Positions 28,559 to 38,203 of a stretch of 64,000 nucleotides of DNA are shown here, piece by piece. The stretch is from Puniceicoccus vermicola (GTDB lineage: Bacteria > Verrucomicrobiota > Verrucomicrobiia > Opitutales > Puniceicoccaceae). The notes under the pieces were generated by a model that saw only the letters and a program-made list of their open reading frames with translations, made no database searches and was not told the origin of the DNA. Positions within the stretch are counted from its first letter, which is position 1; each line of letters starts with the position of its first letter. The stretch spans positions 1 through 64,000 of the forward strand of contig NZ_JACHVA010000126.1 in the NCBI RefSeq assembly GCF_014230055.1. Reading direction: 5' to 3'. A program made the position numbers and the translations under genes.

Positions 28559-30103
28559 ATGATGAAGTCGCAGAAGATCGCCGTCCTGGATTTTGGGTCA
28601 CAGTACACCCAGGTCATTGCCCGCCGCATTCGGGAATGTAATGTTTATTCGAAGATTTTTCCGTACAACGTTTCGGCGGAAACTCTTCGCGAGGAGGGGA
28701 TCCAAGGGCTGATTTTGTCAGGAGGGCCTGCGAGTGTCTTGCGTGAAGATTCTCCCCGTCCCGATCCAGCAATCTTTGAGCTCGGGGTGCCGATCCTCGG
28801 CATTTGCTACGGGGTCCAGTTGATTGCCTTCATGATGGGGGGTGAGGTCAAGCGGAGTGATCGGCGTGAGTATGGTCATGGCACCCTTCGCACCGTTCGC
28901 GAGAGCCGCTTGCTGGCTTCCTTGCCGGGGGAAATCCGAGTCTGGAATTCTCACGGAGACCGGATTATCCGTCTTCCGGAGGGATTCGAGACGGTCGCGG
29001 AGACAGAGAACTCCGAGTTCGCTGGCATCGAGCATCCAGAGAAGGAAATTTTCGGACTTCAGTTCCACCCGGAAGTATCGCACACCGAATGCGGATCCGA
29101 GATCCTTCGCAATTTCCTATTCAAGGTCTGCGGGTGCACCGGAGATTGGTCGATGGCCAACTTTATCGAACGCTCGGTCGAAGATATCCGTAAATTTGTT
29201 GGCAAGGAACACGTGGTTCTCGGCCTCAGTGGTGGGGTGGATTCCTCGGTCGCTGCCGCTCTGATCCACAAGGCGATCGGCGACCAGCTGACCTGTGTCT
29301 TTGTCGACAATGGCCTCCTGCGCCTTCATGAGCGTGAACAGGTCGAATTGCTCTTCCGTGAGAATTTCTCCATGGACCTTCGCGTAGAGTCCCAGGCGGA
29401 CCTTTTCCTTGATCGTCTGAAGGGAATTGAGGATCCGGAAGAAAAGCGGAAGAAGATCGGGAATGCTTTTGTCGAGGTCTTCGAGATGGCGATCAAGAAG
29501 ATCGGCGATGTGACTTTCCTGGCCCAAGGAACGCTTTATCCGGATGTGATTGAGAGCGTTTCGATCGATGGGAATCCAGCTGCCTTGATCAAGAGCCACC
29601 ACAATGTGGGAGGCTTGCCGGAAAAGATGCGTCTGAAGCTTTTGGAACCTCTCCGGAACCTTTTCAAAGACGAAGTCCGCCTCCTCGGCCGCGAATTGGG
29701 CCTGCCGAAAGATGTTCTTTGGCGCCAGCCATTCCCTGGTCCTGGACTCGGGGTGCGGGTGCTCGGTGAGGTGAAGGAAGAGTATCTGGAGATCCTCCGT
29801 CGCGCGGATGCGATTCTTCAGGAAGAGATGGTTACTGCTGATTTCTACTACAAGGTATGGCAGAGCTTCTGCGTATTCCTGCCCGTCCGGACCGTCGGGG
29901 TTATGGGAGACGAACGCACGTATGATTACGTCGTCGCCCTTCGTATTGTCGAAAGTGCCGATGCCATGACTGCAGATTGGGCGCGTATGCCTCACGATTT
30001 GATCCGGAAGATTTCCAATCGTATCATCAATGAGGTCGATGGCGTGAACCGAGTCGTTCTCGATGTGAGCTCCAAGCCACCGAGCACGATCGAGTGGGAG
30101 TAA
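28559..30103 (+). CDS. guaA: GMP synthase (glutamine-hydrolysing)
   Basis: 514 residues from ATG 28559, with GAGGGG 11 bases upstream. It converts XMP to GMP using ATP and glutamine. The glutamine amidotransferase triad is Cys83 (GICYGVQL), His170 and Glu172 ([10 protein letters not shown]). The ATP pyrophosphatase P-loop is LSGGVDSS (about 223-230). The C-terminal dimerisation domain ends with the conserved KPPSTIEWE. Full length and intact; it stands alone here (no guaB). Confidence 0.97.
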   Translation: MMKSQKIAVLDFGSQYTQVIARRIRECNVYSKIFPYNVSAETLREEGIQGLILSGGPASVLREDSPRPDPAIFELGVPILGICYGVQLIAFMMGGEVKRSDRREYGHGTLRTVRESRLLASLPGEIRVWNSHGDRIIRLPEGFETVAETENSEFAGIEHPEKEIFGLQFHPEVSHTECGSEILRNFLFKVCGCTGDWSMANFIERSVEDIRKFVGKEHVVLGLSGGVDSSVAAALIHKAIGDQLTCVFVDNGLLRLHEREQVELLFRENFSMDLRVESQADLFLDRLKGIEDPEEKRKKIGNAFVEVFEMAIKKIGDVTFLAQGTLYPDVIESVSIDGNPAALIKSHHNVGGLPEKMRLKLLEPLRNLFKDEVRLLGRELGLPKDVLWRQPFPGPGLGVRVLGEVKEEYLEILRRADAILQEEMVTADFYYKVWQSFCVFLPVRTVGVMGDERTYDYVVALRIVESADAMTADWARMPHDLIRKISNRIINEVDGVNRVVLDVSSKPPSTIEWE

Positions 30104-30469
30104 GGCTGTTTGGGGGGTAGTCGCGTAGCTTCAGCTGCGTGCTTCCGGTTTTCCGGCGAATTTGGCTGTAGGGATTTTTGGGCTTTAGTGAGAAGCTTTT
30201 CTCAATTTACAGGGCAGGGCTAAAGGCCATTCTCCACAGTGGGTGGGGTGCTTGAGCGCCCACCTCGTGAGAGCTGGTGGCTTACGGGGGAGAAGAAAGA
30301 TCTTTTCGGAAGGACCGAGAAGGTCGTTCGGGAAGCGGTCGAAATTTTAACAGGCTTGGTTGCGTAGTATGAATAGGTTCGCGGGCCTTTCTTGATACAA
30401 GGGCAAGAAACGGAAGGTGCGTTTTTATCGGAACTGCGTCGTATTCAGACCGAAAATTAATGGATTTTC
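30104..30469. other. Intergenic region between guaA and the XRE gene
   Basis: No gene seen. A small imperfect hairpin centred on GCTTCAGC lies at about 30123-30140; a similar GCTTCAGC hairpin is at about 44164-44182. Otherwise featureless. Confidence 0.5.
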
Positions 30470-30760
30470 TCAATCTCTTTTTTGACGAGATCGATTGTTT
30501 TTCAGATTTCGAATGCTCCGATGAAACGCGGGAGAGAGGACTGGTTTCTGGGAATAGAGCAGTTCCCATGGTTCAACCTGATAGGCCTTGGCTATCATGC
30601 ACAGCGACGAAAGTCGTACGTCAGATTTTCGACCCGCTTCTAAAGCTTGATAGTGCTTGTAGCTAAGTCCGGACAATTCGGAAACCGCTTCTTGCGTCAA
30701 ATTGGCGTCATGGCGCAATTCCCGCAAGCGATTCTGTAGTTCTTTGTGGCAGTCTTCCAA
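30470..30760 (-). CDS. XRE-family helix-turn-helix regulator
   Basis: 96 residues, apparently from a TTG start at 30760 (no in-frame ATG precedes the domain). The helix-turn-helix is clear: LRELRHDANLTQEAVSELSG followed by LSYKHYQALEAGRK and LCMIAKAYQVEPWELL, the Cro/C1 pattern. A basic tail follows (RNLKNNRSRQKRD). It is divergent from the exported-protein cassette at 30950, so it probably regulates that cassette or itself. A possible operator, AATTTC-4-GAAATT at 30839-30854, lies between. Confidence 0.8.
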   Translation of the reverse strand: MEDCHKELQNRLRELRHDANLTQEAVSELSGLSYKHYQALEAGRKSDVRLSSLCMIAKAYQVEPWELLYSQKPVLSPAFHRSIRNLKNNRSRQKRD

Positions 30761-30838
30761 GCGAACAAGAATAGTCGTGATTCTTTTCTATGGACACCGC
30801 CTAAAGAAGGTGTTTAGTTGCTTGCCGTATCCTACCGC

Positions 30839-30854
30839 AATTTCATTCGAAATT
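30839..30854. promoter_or_regulatory. Candidate operator (inverted repeat)
   Basis: AATTTC ATTC GAAATT, a perfect 6-bp inverted repeat in the space between the divergent XRE gene and the exported cassette. A second weaker pair (ACACC/GGTGT) is at about 30794-30813. Assignment to the XRE protein is inference from position. Confidence 0.3.
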
Positions 30855-30904
30855 AATGTCCTCTGCAATTACCTCTCATTAATCATAGGTTTCTCGGCAT
30901 ACTC

Positions 30905-30933
30905 TTGACACCTCATCCCGATGATTCCAAAAC
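30905..30933 (+). promoter_or_regulatory. Candidate promoter of the exported cassette
   Basis: TTGACA (30905-30910), 17 bases, CAAAAC (30928-30933). The consensus -35 is good, the -10 poor. It places the transcript start just before ATG 30950, supporting that start over a longer frame. Confidence 0.35.
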
Positions 30934-30949
30934 CAGAACAAATGCTCCA

Positions 30950-31789
30950 ATGAAGGCTTTTCTGCTATCTTCGACTCTGTTTCTGTTGGTTTCCTCGGCA
31001 TTTGGAAGCGTAGAGAGTTTAACGCCCAGCGAGGCTATCCTTCAGGTGGAGTCGGAAATGGCTTTCAAGAAGGTGAGAGATGAAGAAAAACGTTCGGAGT
31101 TACTTTTGGTCCCCGCCGAATCGGAAAGGAAAAAGAGTTTGGAGGATGGCGGAATACTTCGACTCCGCAGGGTATCTCCACCGTCACCCTCACTGGTTCG
31201 TCAAGAGGTTGCCTCCCGGCAGCTCGATTGGACAGGAGGCGAGATCGGCGAATTTCTCTTTTGGGAAGCCGGGCGAAAAGCCCCGCAAAACATTTCCCTT
31301 TCGGTGACGGTGTATGACGGCGAAGTTTCAGAGATACGTCTCTGGCATGAAGGAGAAGTCTACATGGTTCTGAGCAATGTCCCCTTTTCCCATCTGCAGG
31401 CATTGGCTTGGTTCGAAGACGACCAAGCCCGATGGAATCTTTTTGCGATAGTGGAGGAGGTGAACGAAGAGGAGGAGCAACAAAAGAGCGTACAGGCTCG
31501 GCTTTTCGTTGCGGAATTCCACCCGCGAGAACGTCCCGATACCGATGTTTTTACTTCGTCGGACGAACCCGAATATATCGTCCTCCCTGTTGAAGAACAA
31601 ACGGTTCCTGAGCCAGTGTTCGCGAAGCTCGATGCGTTACACACCTATTACTTGGTAAACGAAAAGGAGTTGGCGGTAGAGCATCAACATCGAGAGGCAT
31701 TGGCGGAGGCTCGCCGTCGTTACCGGGAGGAACATCCGCCCGTCGCTCAGGACGTTATCATTAACTTTTGGCGGGAAAGTGAAGAATAG
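30950..31789 (+). CDS. Exported protein of unknown function
   Basis: 279 residues. The chosen ATG opens a signal peptide (MKAFLLSSTLFLLVSSAFGS); a longer frame from 30905 overlaps the promoter. The mature protein is charged, with Glu-rich stretches (VEEVNEEEEQQKS) and a beta-rich middle (NISLSVTVYDGEVSEIRLWH). No family is recognised. The stop overlaps the GTG start of the next gene by 11 bases, so the two are translationally coupled. Confidence 0.7.
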   Translation: MKAFLLSSTLFLLVSSAFGSVESLTPSEAILQVESEMAFKKVRDEEKRSELLLVPAESERKKSLEDGGILRLRRVSPPSPSLVRQEVASRQLDWTGGEIGEFLFWEAGRKAPQNISLSVTVYDGEVSEIRLWHEGEVYMVLSNVPFSHLQALAWFEDDQARWNLFAIVEEVNEEEEQQKSVQARLFVAEFHPRERPDTDVFTSSDEPEYIVLPVEEQTVPEPVFAKLDALHTYYLVNEKELAVEHQHREALAEARRRYREEHPPVAQDVIINFWRESEE

Positions 31790-34742
31790 GCATTCCATTT
31801 CAATGAGGGCGTGGCTAGCCTGGAGCGTGGCGGGGATCGGAAGTCTCGTGTTCTTTCAAGCTGCGAGTGGTTTGGATGAAGACAATGATGGCATGTCGGA
31901 CGTATTTTCGGATTACTACGAACTGGAAACGGGATCGGCTGGCGATGACTCCGATGGCGACGGACAAACGAATGCGGTTGAGTCCGAATGGGGAACCGAT
32001 CCGCATGATCCATTTGAATATGGAATTTCCAAAGTCGAGAGGATGGATGAGGAAACGGTGCGGGTAACGATTCCGACGGTCATCGGAAAGAGATACCGGT
32101 TCTCGATTTCTCTGGATCTGGAGGAATGGGAGCCCATCGGTGAAGAGTTTGTTGGTTCCGGCGGATTGGAGCATTTGTTGATCGATTTTCCGGTAGCCGG
32201 AACGAACCGGCTGTTTTGGCGGGGCGTATCGCTGGGAGAGGTTGATAACGATCTGGATGGGCTCGGAGGCTATGAGGAAAGTTTGATGGGGACCTCGGAC
32301 GAACTGGAGGACAGCGACGACGACGAATTGAGCGATCTCGACGAGTTTTTGGCAGCTCTTGATCCTCTGGGAGGATTTGTCGACAGCGATTTGGACGGAT
32401 TCTCGGATGATTTTGAAATCGCCAATAACATGGATAAGGATTCGCCGGATGGAACGGCCCCAACGGTTCGTTTCCTGAACGCCTCGCAATCTATGAATTT
32501 TTTGGAAGGAGAGAGTTACGAATTCAGGGTTGAGGCCAGTGAATCGGATCTCGGGGGCATCGAGACGGTAGAGGTTCGGATGGGGTCGAAGCATTCCCCA
32601 GCGGCTTCCATTTCTGTCGATAATCAGTTCTCGGCGCTTCTTTCGGAAATTGATTCTAGTGAAGAAACGCAGGTTCTGACTGCGAGGGCATATGGAGAGG
32701 ACGGTTCGCGTGGAGAGAGTAATGACGTTTCCGTCGATGTGGCAGAAGTTGAGCGTTGGCTATCGGTTGTCCGATCTCGATCAATTTCTTGGTACTTTGC
32801 TCGACGCTTGAACGGAGAAGAGACTGACGTTTACAATCAGCAATATTACAGGGGGGATGGAATTTTAAAATTGAAAAGCCGTGATGGATCCGAAATGGCT
32901 TCGGTTCCACTCCAGAATTACGATGAGGATGTCCTGATTATTTTCGACGACGTTGAGGAGAATTCATTGATCTTGCAGAACTCACTCTCTGGATTTCCCC
33001 TTCATTCGACAATGATTTGGAATCATTTCGGTCGAGATATTTACGGGACAATCTCATACGATGACGATGAAGTTGAGTTTGCCATACCCAACGGAGAATA
33101 TCGAATTGTCGAACCCCTACGCCCGTATCCCCAAAACGACGAGTCTTGGAAAGAGGATATGGAGATTATGATCGAGATATCCGGGAGCGAACACATTTCA
33201 TACGCAAAAGAGAGGGATCGATTTCTCGGTGAGAGAACGCTTGTCTTTGTCTATGAACCGGCACGACCAGGGTCGATTCGAGCGGGAGTCGGAATATGGA
33301 GAGTCCCAGACGGTCCCAGAATCATCGCCACACCATTTCGTCAAGGAACCTATTCTTCTCCGGGAGCACGTCGGCATTTTCTGCAAAATCAAGACGAGGG
33401 AAATTTACCTCTTCGGGTTAATGACGATTTCGATGACGAACTTTCGGTGCCTGACTTCAACGACACTGTCCTCGGAGAGGAGGACGACGATATTCTCACG
33501 ATCAATGTGAAACTCAATCTTCGCGGTTTGACGGAGTGGGATCATTTCGAGATCACCCCGTCTTCGGATAAGATCCGACTCTATTACCGGGACAATGCCG
33601 GAAATCCCGTGCTCATGCCATTGGACGACGGTTCTTACGTTTCCACCTTGATCGACGGCAACTACGTTGCCAGCCAGTTGAAGAGTGAATCCGGACTGGA
33701 TTTCTTCGTCGAGGGCATGGAGCCCTCCGATTCCGAGACGGTCGAATTTCGTGCGGCAGAAGATGACGGGGAATACGCCGTGGGCGGGTCAGAAACCGTG
33801 AAAATCGGGCCGATCTTCAAGGTGGAACTAGAGTTCGTGGAACCTCAACCATTCTTTGAGAATTCAGACAGGGTCTTTGTTGGAAACGACTTCCAAGGAT
33901 TGTTCCAGCAGCCACCGGACAAAGAGAATTCAGTGACCCTCGATCTAGTAATGGATAGTGCGGTGAAGCAGTCACTATTGAGTGGATTGAGCTTCGAGGT
34001 TCGAGTTGCTGAAAACAGCGATGGCGATGACGCAGCCGACAAAGGAGCGATTGATACAACCGACTTTATGGCATCCAACGGGGCTGATCCCGTTCTCTAC
34101 CTTACTCCGGACGAAGAGCCCGAAGATCACTGTGAAGATTTAGAAATATTAAGCCCTCGCCGTTTCTTTGAAATCGTCGCGAAATACAACGGCATCGAGT
34201 TGGCAACGAGCGACAAGATATGGGTAAACTCGCGGTTCGAATACATTGTAAATTACAGCGAGCCTGAGAATCAGCGCTATGACCGGCCAATTGCCTTAGT
34301 TCGTGCTAAGTATGACATGCCAGACAATCTGCCTCGATATAATGAGAGCCTGTCCGATGATGGTTTTGTAGGGACTCATCCGTTTCTTCCGATACCTGTG
34401 GTGCTATTTATCGAATTAGGTCCGTCTGCATATGAAAATGAAAACCGCTTGGCATCTACATGGATACACGAGAACGTTCATTTAAACCAAGGTAGGGATA
34501 TCATAAGGAAGATCGCGGCAGGTAGGACACTTTACGAACAGCATGTTGCGGATGGGAGTAATTTATCGACAATCCCACAAGCAGACAAAGATTCGATCAC
34601 TGAATGGATCGTGGGTGAAAGCGAAGCTTACTTTACCGAACAAGACAATTACGATGAAACGTGTTTAAATGCTTTTGATCGTAGCACAGTTCAAGATCAA
34701 CTGGATGAGTTCAGCAGTATCTATCACGCAATGAACCCATAA
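31779..34742 (+). CDS. Exported calcium-repeat protein with C-terminal HExxH motif
   Basis: 987 residues from GTG 31779, or 979 from ATG 31803; both give a signal peptide (MRAWLAWSVAGIGSLVFFQA). Residues about 32-75 and 160-215 contain DxDxDG-type repeats as in thrombospondin type 3 (DEDNDGMSDVF, DDSDGDGQTNAVE, DSDDDELSDLDE, DSDLDGFSDDFE), which bind calcium. A long acidic beta-rich middle follows. Near the C-terminus is HENVH (residues 897-901, bases 34467-34481) and, 45 residues on, GESEAYF, which could provide the third zinc ligand; this suggests a metallopeptidase-like domain. The 3' third is visibly less GC-rich than the surrounding DNA. Function and substrate are unknown. Confidence 0.75.
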   Translation: MKNRHSISMRAWLAWSVAGIGSLVFFQAASGLDEDNDGMSDVFSDYYELETGSAGDDSDGDGQTNAVESEWGTDPHDPFEYGISKVERMDEETVRVTIPTVIGKRYRFSISLDLEEWEPIGEEFVGSGGLEHLLIDFPVAGTNRLFWRGVSLGEVDNDLDGLGGYEESLMGTSDELEDSDDDELSDLDEFLAALDPLGGFVDSDLDGFSDDFEIANNMDKDSPDGTAPTVRFLNASQSMNFLEGESYEFRVEASESDLGGIETVEVRMGSKHSPAASISVDNQFSALLSEIDSSEETQVLTARAYGEDGSRGESNDVSVDVAEVERWLSVVRSRSISWYFARRLNGEETDVYNQQYYRGDGILKLKSRDGSEMASVPLQNYDEDVLIIFDDVEENSLILQNSLSGFPLHSTMIWNHFGRDIYGTISYDDDEVEFAIPNGEYRIVEPLRPYPQNDESWKEDMEIMIEISGSEHISYAKERDRFLGERTLVFVYEPARPGSIRAGVGIWRVPDGPRIIATPFRQGTYSSPGARRHFLQNQDEGNLPLRVNDDFDDELSVPDFNDTVLGEEDDDILTINVKLNLRGLTEWDHFEITPSSDKIRLYYRDNAGNPVLMPLDDGSYVSTLIDGNYVASQLKSESGLDFFVEGMEPSDSETVEFRAAEDDGEYAVGGSETVKIGPIFKVELEFVEPQPFFENSDRVFVGNDFQGLFQQPPDKENSVTLDLVMDSAVKQSLLSGLSFEVRVAENSDGDDAADKGAIDTTDFMASNGADPVLYLTPDEEPEDHCEDLEILSPRRFFEIVAKYNGIELATSDKIWVNSRFEYIVNYSEPENQRYDRPIALVRAKYDMPDNLPRYNESLSDDGFVGTHPFLPIPVVLFIELGPSAYENENRLASTWIHENVHLNQGRDIIRKIAAGRTLYEQHVADGSNLSTIPQADKDSITEWIVGESEAYFTEQDNYDETCLNAFDRSTVQDQLDEFSSIYHAMNP

Positions 34743-34764
34743 ATACCATATTTCGGCACTAATC

Positions 34765-35565
34765 ATGATTCGAGGAATATATCTTGCTGTTTTTCTTCCA
34801 GTGTTGCTGGTAGCCTCTGAACCTGAGCTTACGGACCAAGAAAAGCGAGAAGCATTTGAAGGTCGGAAAGAGGCAATTGAGCGTCGCTTAGTTGATCACT
34901 GGAAGACGGTTCCAGAGGAAAAAAAAGCACTTATAAATGAAGTCCTTGCCTACAACTCGGGGCGAACCAATGAGTTAACATTGGTCACCGAACTTATGTC
35001 TCCTGACTCAGATCCCATTGATCAGTTATACCCTATCCAGAGCCTTAGAATCGACTCTCGAACAATGCCGATGTTTGAAACGCTCCTTCGAGATAGTAGC
35101 AATGACACGATAAAAACGAAAATTATTTGGCGAGTTCGCAGTGAAGTCTTGAGCGGCAATCTAATCGTACGCGATGAAACTAGCTCTCTTCTTGAATCTT
35201 TTTTGGCGGATGAGACTGTCGATCCAGATATACGAAGAGCGTCGGAAATCACGCTGAGACAAGTTCGTGAAATGGAAACGAATGGAGAGCTTGCGATTCA
35301 GAACCTCGATGCCGATGTGGGTCGTGTTGTCGAGATTCCGGTCACTTCCTCCGAATCGATAGAAGGCGTTAAAGACATCGAAGAGGGTGCTTCACCCGAG
35401 CCGGTCATCGAAGAATCCGTGGCAATAGTTGACCCAGAAGAATCTCAGCACGAAGCGGTTGAAGTCGTTGAAGAATCCTCCCCCGCCTGGCCATGGATCG
35501 TCGGAGCCCTGATCCTCTTAACCGCTCTCGGACTCGTTCTTTTCCGCAAGAAATCCTCCCCCTGA
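34765..35565 (+). CDS. Exported protein with C-terminal membrane anchor
   Basis: 266 residues: signal peptide (MIRGIYLAVFLPVLLVAS), a helical charged middle with KREAFEGRKEAIERRLVDHW, a long acidic region (about 195-235), then one membrane helix (WIVGALILLTALGLVLF) and RKKSSP at the end. The single anchor with a basic end resembles surface-protein sorting tails in topology, but no LPxTG or PEP motif is present. It follows the HExxH protein by 22 bases and completes the cassette. No family recognised; relatively AT-rich. Confidence 0.7.
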   Translation: MIRGIYLAVFLPVLLVASEPELTDQEKREAFEGRKEAIERRLVDHWKTVPEEKKALINEVLAYNSGRTNELTLVTELMSPDSDPIDQLYPIQSLRIDSRTMPMFETLLRDSSNDTIKTKIIWRVRSEVLSGNLIVRDETSSLLESFLADETVDPDIRRASEITLRQVREMETNGELAIQNLDADVGRVVEIPVTSSESIEGVKDIEEGASPEPVIEESVAIVDPEESQHEAVEVVEESSPAWPWIVGALILLTALGLVLFRKKSSP

Positions 35566-35852
35566 CTCGCCTCCGATCCTGGCCCGAATCCGCAACTCGA
35601 GGTCCGTCCCGACCGCCCCCCGCCCGTGCACCCCTTTTTGATCCTTGGGTGGCCTTCGCGTTTGGCCAAAGACTTTATTTCCAATTCCGCCTGTATTCTT
35701 CTTGCCAGTCACTGGAAGTGGGGAGAGCTTGATGGGGCTGGGGGAAGCTCGCTCGTGCGGGCTCTGCTGTTTTCGATTCGGCAACTTCTTTGCGTCGCCG
35801 CAATATTCCCTCCTCTCCGCGTCCGCAGGATTAGTCGAGTCGGAGTAGGAAT

Positions 35853-36863
35853 TTATCGAGTCAACTCGCGGATTGCTGAGAGAACTTGCTCGGCGGAAAT
35901 CGCGTCAAAGCATCGCGCCCATCGATCTTGGCGGGATTCTCCTTTTTGCGGCGGTAGGTCGGAAATGATCGTCCGCGCGCGAGGACCGATCGGGGCCCAG
36001 CGGGTAGGGGAATGGATGGGGTCGCATTGGCCCATGAGGCACACCAAAGGGGCTCCGACGGCTGCCGCCAAGTGGGCGGGTCCGCTGTCGCGGGATACGA
36101 CCATGGCGGCTCCTTTGAGGAGCGAGGCGGTCTCGAGGAGAGAATCTTTTCCGCCGCGGTCTTCCCATTTGGAGTCGGGGATGCCGTGGGCAAGAAAGGC
36201 TTCTGCGGTGGCTGGGGAAGGCTCCGAGCCGATCAATATGAGATTCCAGTCGAATTCTTGGATCAGCTTTTCGGCAAGCTCCGCGTACTTTTGAGCCGAC
36301 CATCGCGGCTTGTTTCCGAAGGCAGCGGGGTGGAATAAGGCGTATGGCTTCCGAGTGATCTCTCCCGCATCCTTTTGAAAATCTTCAACGTGAAGGAAAG
36401 GCTGAATCGGGTCGGGAAGCGCGCAGCCAATTTTTTGGAGGAGATCGAAATTGCAAACGGCTTCGTGCTTTTGGCCCAAGTGGCGGGTGTAGGGAATGCT
36501 CTCGTTGAGTGCGAATCGTCCGAGTTGCTTGCCGTATCCGAGTCGGCGAGGAATTTTTGCGGCGGCGGCGGCAAACTGAAGGTCGTTGTCGGGATGTAGA
36601 AAAACGATGCAGTCGGCGGGGTTGTTCCGAAAGTAGTCCCGCCACTCTCGGAAGCGATGGCGATGAAAGCCTTTGGCTCCGGCTCCGGGAGGGCAGGGGA
36701 CGGCTTCGATCTCGGGGGTATTTGCGAAGAGCGGAACGAGCTCGGGTCGCACGAGAATCCGGATCGAGGCGTCGGGAAACGTTTTTCTCAACGGCCCAAA
36801 AGCCGCCGAGGTGAGGATGACGTCGCCGATACGATCGGTACGGGAAATGATGATCCGCTTCAT
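35853..36863 (-). CDS. Glycosyltransferase family 9 (heptosyltransferase-like)
   Basis: 336 residues from ATG 36863 (MKRIIISRTDRIGDVILTSA); a longer frame to 37031 runs into the upstream gene. GT9 enzymes add ADP-heptose to lipopolysaccharide core. The N-terminal RxDRxGD motif and the C-terminal sugar-nucleotide region (ALFHPAAFGNKPRWS, VVSRDSGPAHLAAAVGAP, LMGQCDPIHSPTRW) are typical. ATGA overlap (36860-36863) with the upstream glycosyltransferase means they are translated together. Exact sugar is not predictable. Confidence 0.9.
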   Translation of the reverse strand: MKRIIISRTDRIGDVILTSAAFGPLRKTFPDASIRILVRPELVPLFANTPEIEAVPCPPGAGAKGFHRHRFREWRDYFRNNPADCIVFLHPDNDLQFAAAAAKIPRRLGYGKQLGRFALNESIPYTRHLGQKHEAVCNFDLLQKIGCALPDPIQPFLHVEDFQKDAGEITRKPYALFHPAAFGNKPRWSAQKYAELAEKLIQEFDWNLILIGSEPSPATAEAFLAHGIPDSKWEDRGGKDSLLETASLLKGAAMVVSRDSGPAHLAAAVGAPLVCLMGQCDPIHSPTRWAPIGPRARTIISDLPPQKGESRQDRWARCFDAISAEQVLSAIRELTR

Positions 36864-38203
36864 CGCTGAGGGCCTTTCGGAGGAGGGCTTTGTGAGGAGA
36901 GAATCTTTTCCGCGAGCAGGCTCGTGTTGTTTTGCGAGAGGAAGTTTTCTTCGACCCATCGACGACCGGTCTCCGAAAGCTTCACTCGTTTGGGGTGATC
37001 TTCCCAGACTTCGAGAAGTTGGTCGGCCCAATCCGACGGGGTTTCTTCCTCGAATACCACTCCGGTTTCTTCGTGCGTGATCGCCTCCAGAACGCCTAGT
37101 GCCGGTCTCACCATCACGGGCAGACCGTGAGCGAGCGCCTCGGGAACGACGTTGGGCAGTCCATCCCGGTCTCCGTCCTTGGAAACGACGCCGGTGAAGA
37201 CAAAGAGATCAGAGTTTTGGAAATAGGGTTCGACCTCAGGGCGGGGAAGGGCTCCGGTGAGCTGAATGAAGGAGCCGAGTTGTCGCTCGACGATCTTGCG
37301 CTGTAGTTCTTCGCGGAGAGGACCGTCTCCGATGATGATGGCGTTGAAGGGGACTCCTCGTTTCCGCAACTCGTCGCAGAGTTCGATAAACTCCGAATAG
37401 CCTTTTTTCGCGACGAGTCGCCCGATGGAGAGTAGCCTTACTTTTCCGGTCGCCGGACGGGGAGTTTGCCGGTCGGGCAATTCCTGTAATCCTCTCCGAA
37501 TCAGGACAATCTTGTCGGGTGTCGCTCCCCGGGCGATGAGTTCCTGCTTCGAGGCTAGGGTGGAAGTGCGAATCCAAGAGGCGGCTCGAATCTTTTCGCG
37601 GAGAAGGCAGTCGCCCCCATCCTGAAAGAGGTCGTAGGCATGGGCGCCAAACGAAAAAGAAACTCCGGTCAGTTTGTGCAGGGTCAAGGCGGCGGTGGTG
37701 GGTGCGGTGGCCCAGATCGCGTGAATCCAGGCGGGGCGATTTTTCCGAACTTGATCGGCGAGGATCATCCCCATTCCCATTCCCAAGAGGGTCTCCTCCA
37801 GATTCAGGAAGGAACGGGGAAACCGGTGAAAGAACAATTGCAGGAGCGAGAGAAGTCCGGAAGGCTTGCGAAGCAGCCAGAACGGGATGCGCCCGAATAA
37901 GGTGAGCAACGCCAGAAGGGGGATCTTCTGCACGGGGAGGTCCGGTGCCTCACCGCCTTTCCAGATGGAGACAATCCGGAGGGGAAGGGTTTTGTGAAGG
38001 TGCCTCACTTCCCGCTCGACAAAAGTTTCCGATAGACGCGGAAACGTCGTGCAGAGGTAGAGAACCTCCGGTGCTTGCCCTTTTGTGTGCGCCTCCGATC
38101 GGAGGCCCAATCCCTCGGTTGGCTGGGGAGAGGAGCCCAACGCTCGTGTGGAACCGCCTCTCGAGCGGTTAGGAGGAATGAACGGAGGCGTGAGCCGAAC
38201 CAT
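36860..38203 (-). CDS. Glycosyltransferase family 4
   Basis: 447 residues. The core starts at about residue 46 (EVLYLCTTFPRLSETFVERE) and has the GT4 C-terminal signature LSIGRLVAKKGYSEFIELCD, IIGDGPLREELQ and GLPNVVPEALAHGLPVMVRP. The first 45 residues look unlike the family and overlap the end of the ACP-dehydratase gene by 35 bases, so the true start may be an internal GTG or TTG. Lies between the ACP-FabZ fusion and the GT9 gene in one minus-strand operon. Confidence 0.9.
   Translation of the reverse strand: MVRLTPPFIPPNRSRGGSTRALGSSPQPTEGLGLRSEAHTKGQAPEVLYLCTTFPRLSETFVEREVRHLHKTLPLRIVSIWKGGEAPDLPVQKIPLLALLTLFGRIPFWLLRKPSGLLSLLQLFFHRFPRSFLNLEETLLGMGMGMILADQVRKNRPAWIHAIWATAPTTAALTLHKLTGVSFSFGAHAYDLFQDGGDCLLREKIRAASWIRTSTLASKQELIARGATPDKIVLIRRGLQELPDRQTPRPATGKVRLLSIGRLVAKKGYSEFIELCDELRKRGVPFNAIIIGDGPLREELQRKIVERQLGSFIQLTGALPRPEVEPYFQNSDLFVFTGVVSKDGDRDGLPNVVPEALAHGLPVMVRPALGVLEAITHEETGVVFEEETPSDWADQLLEVWEDHPKRVKLSETGRRWVEENFLSQNNTSLLAEKILSSQSPPPKGPQR

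Noticed and set aside
28547-28560. tRNA-like GTTCAAATC string before guaA
   Set aside because: Flanking bases cannot form a T stem or acceptor stem; it is the ribosome-binding region of guaA.
35626-36338. Plus-strand frames opposite the GT9 gene
   Set aside because: They are antisense to a clearly recognised glycosyltransferase.
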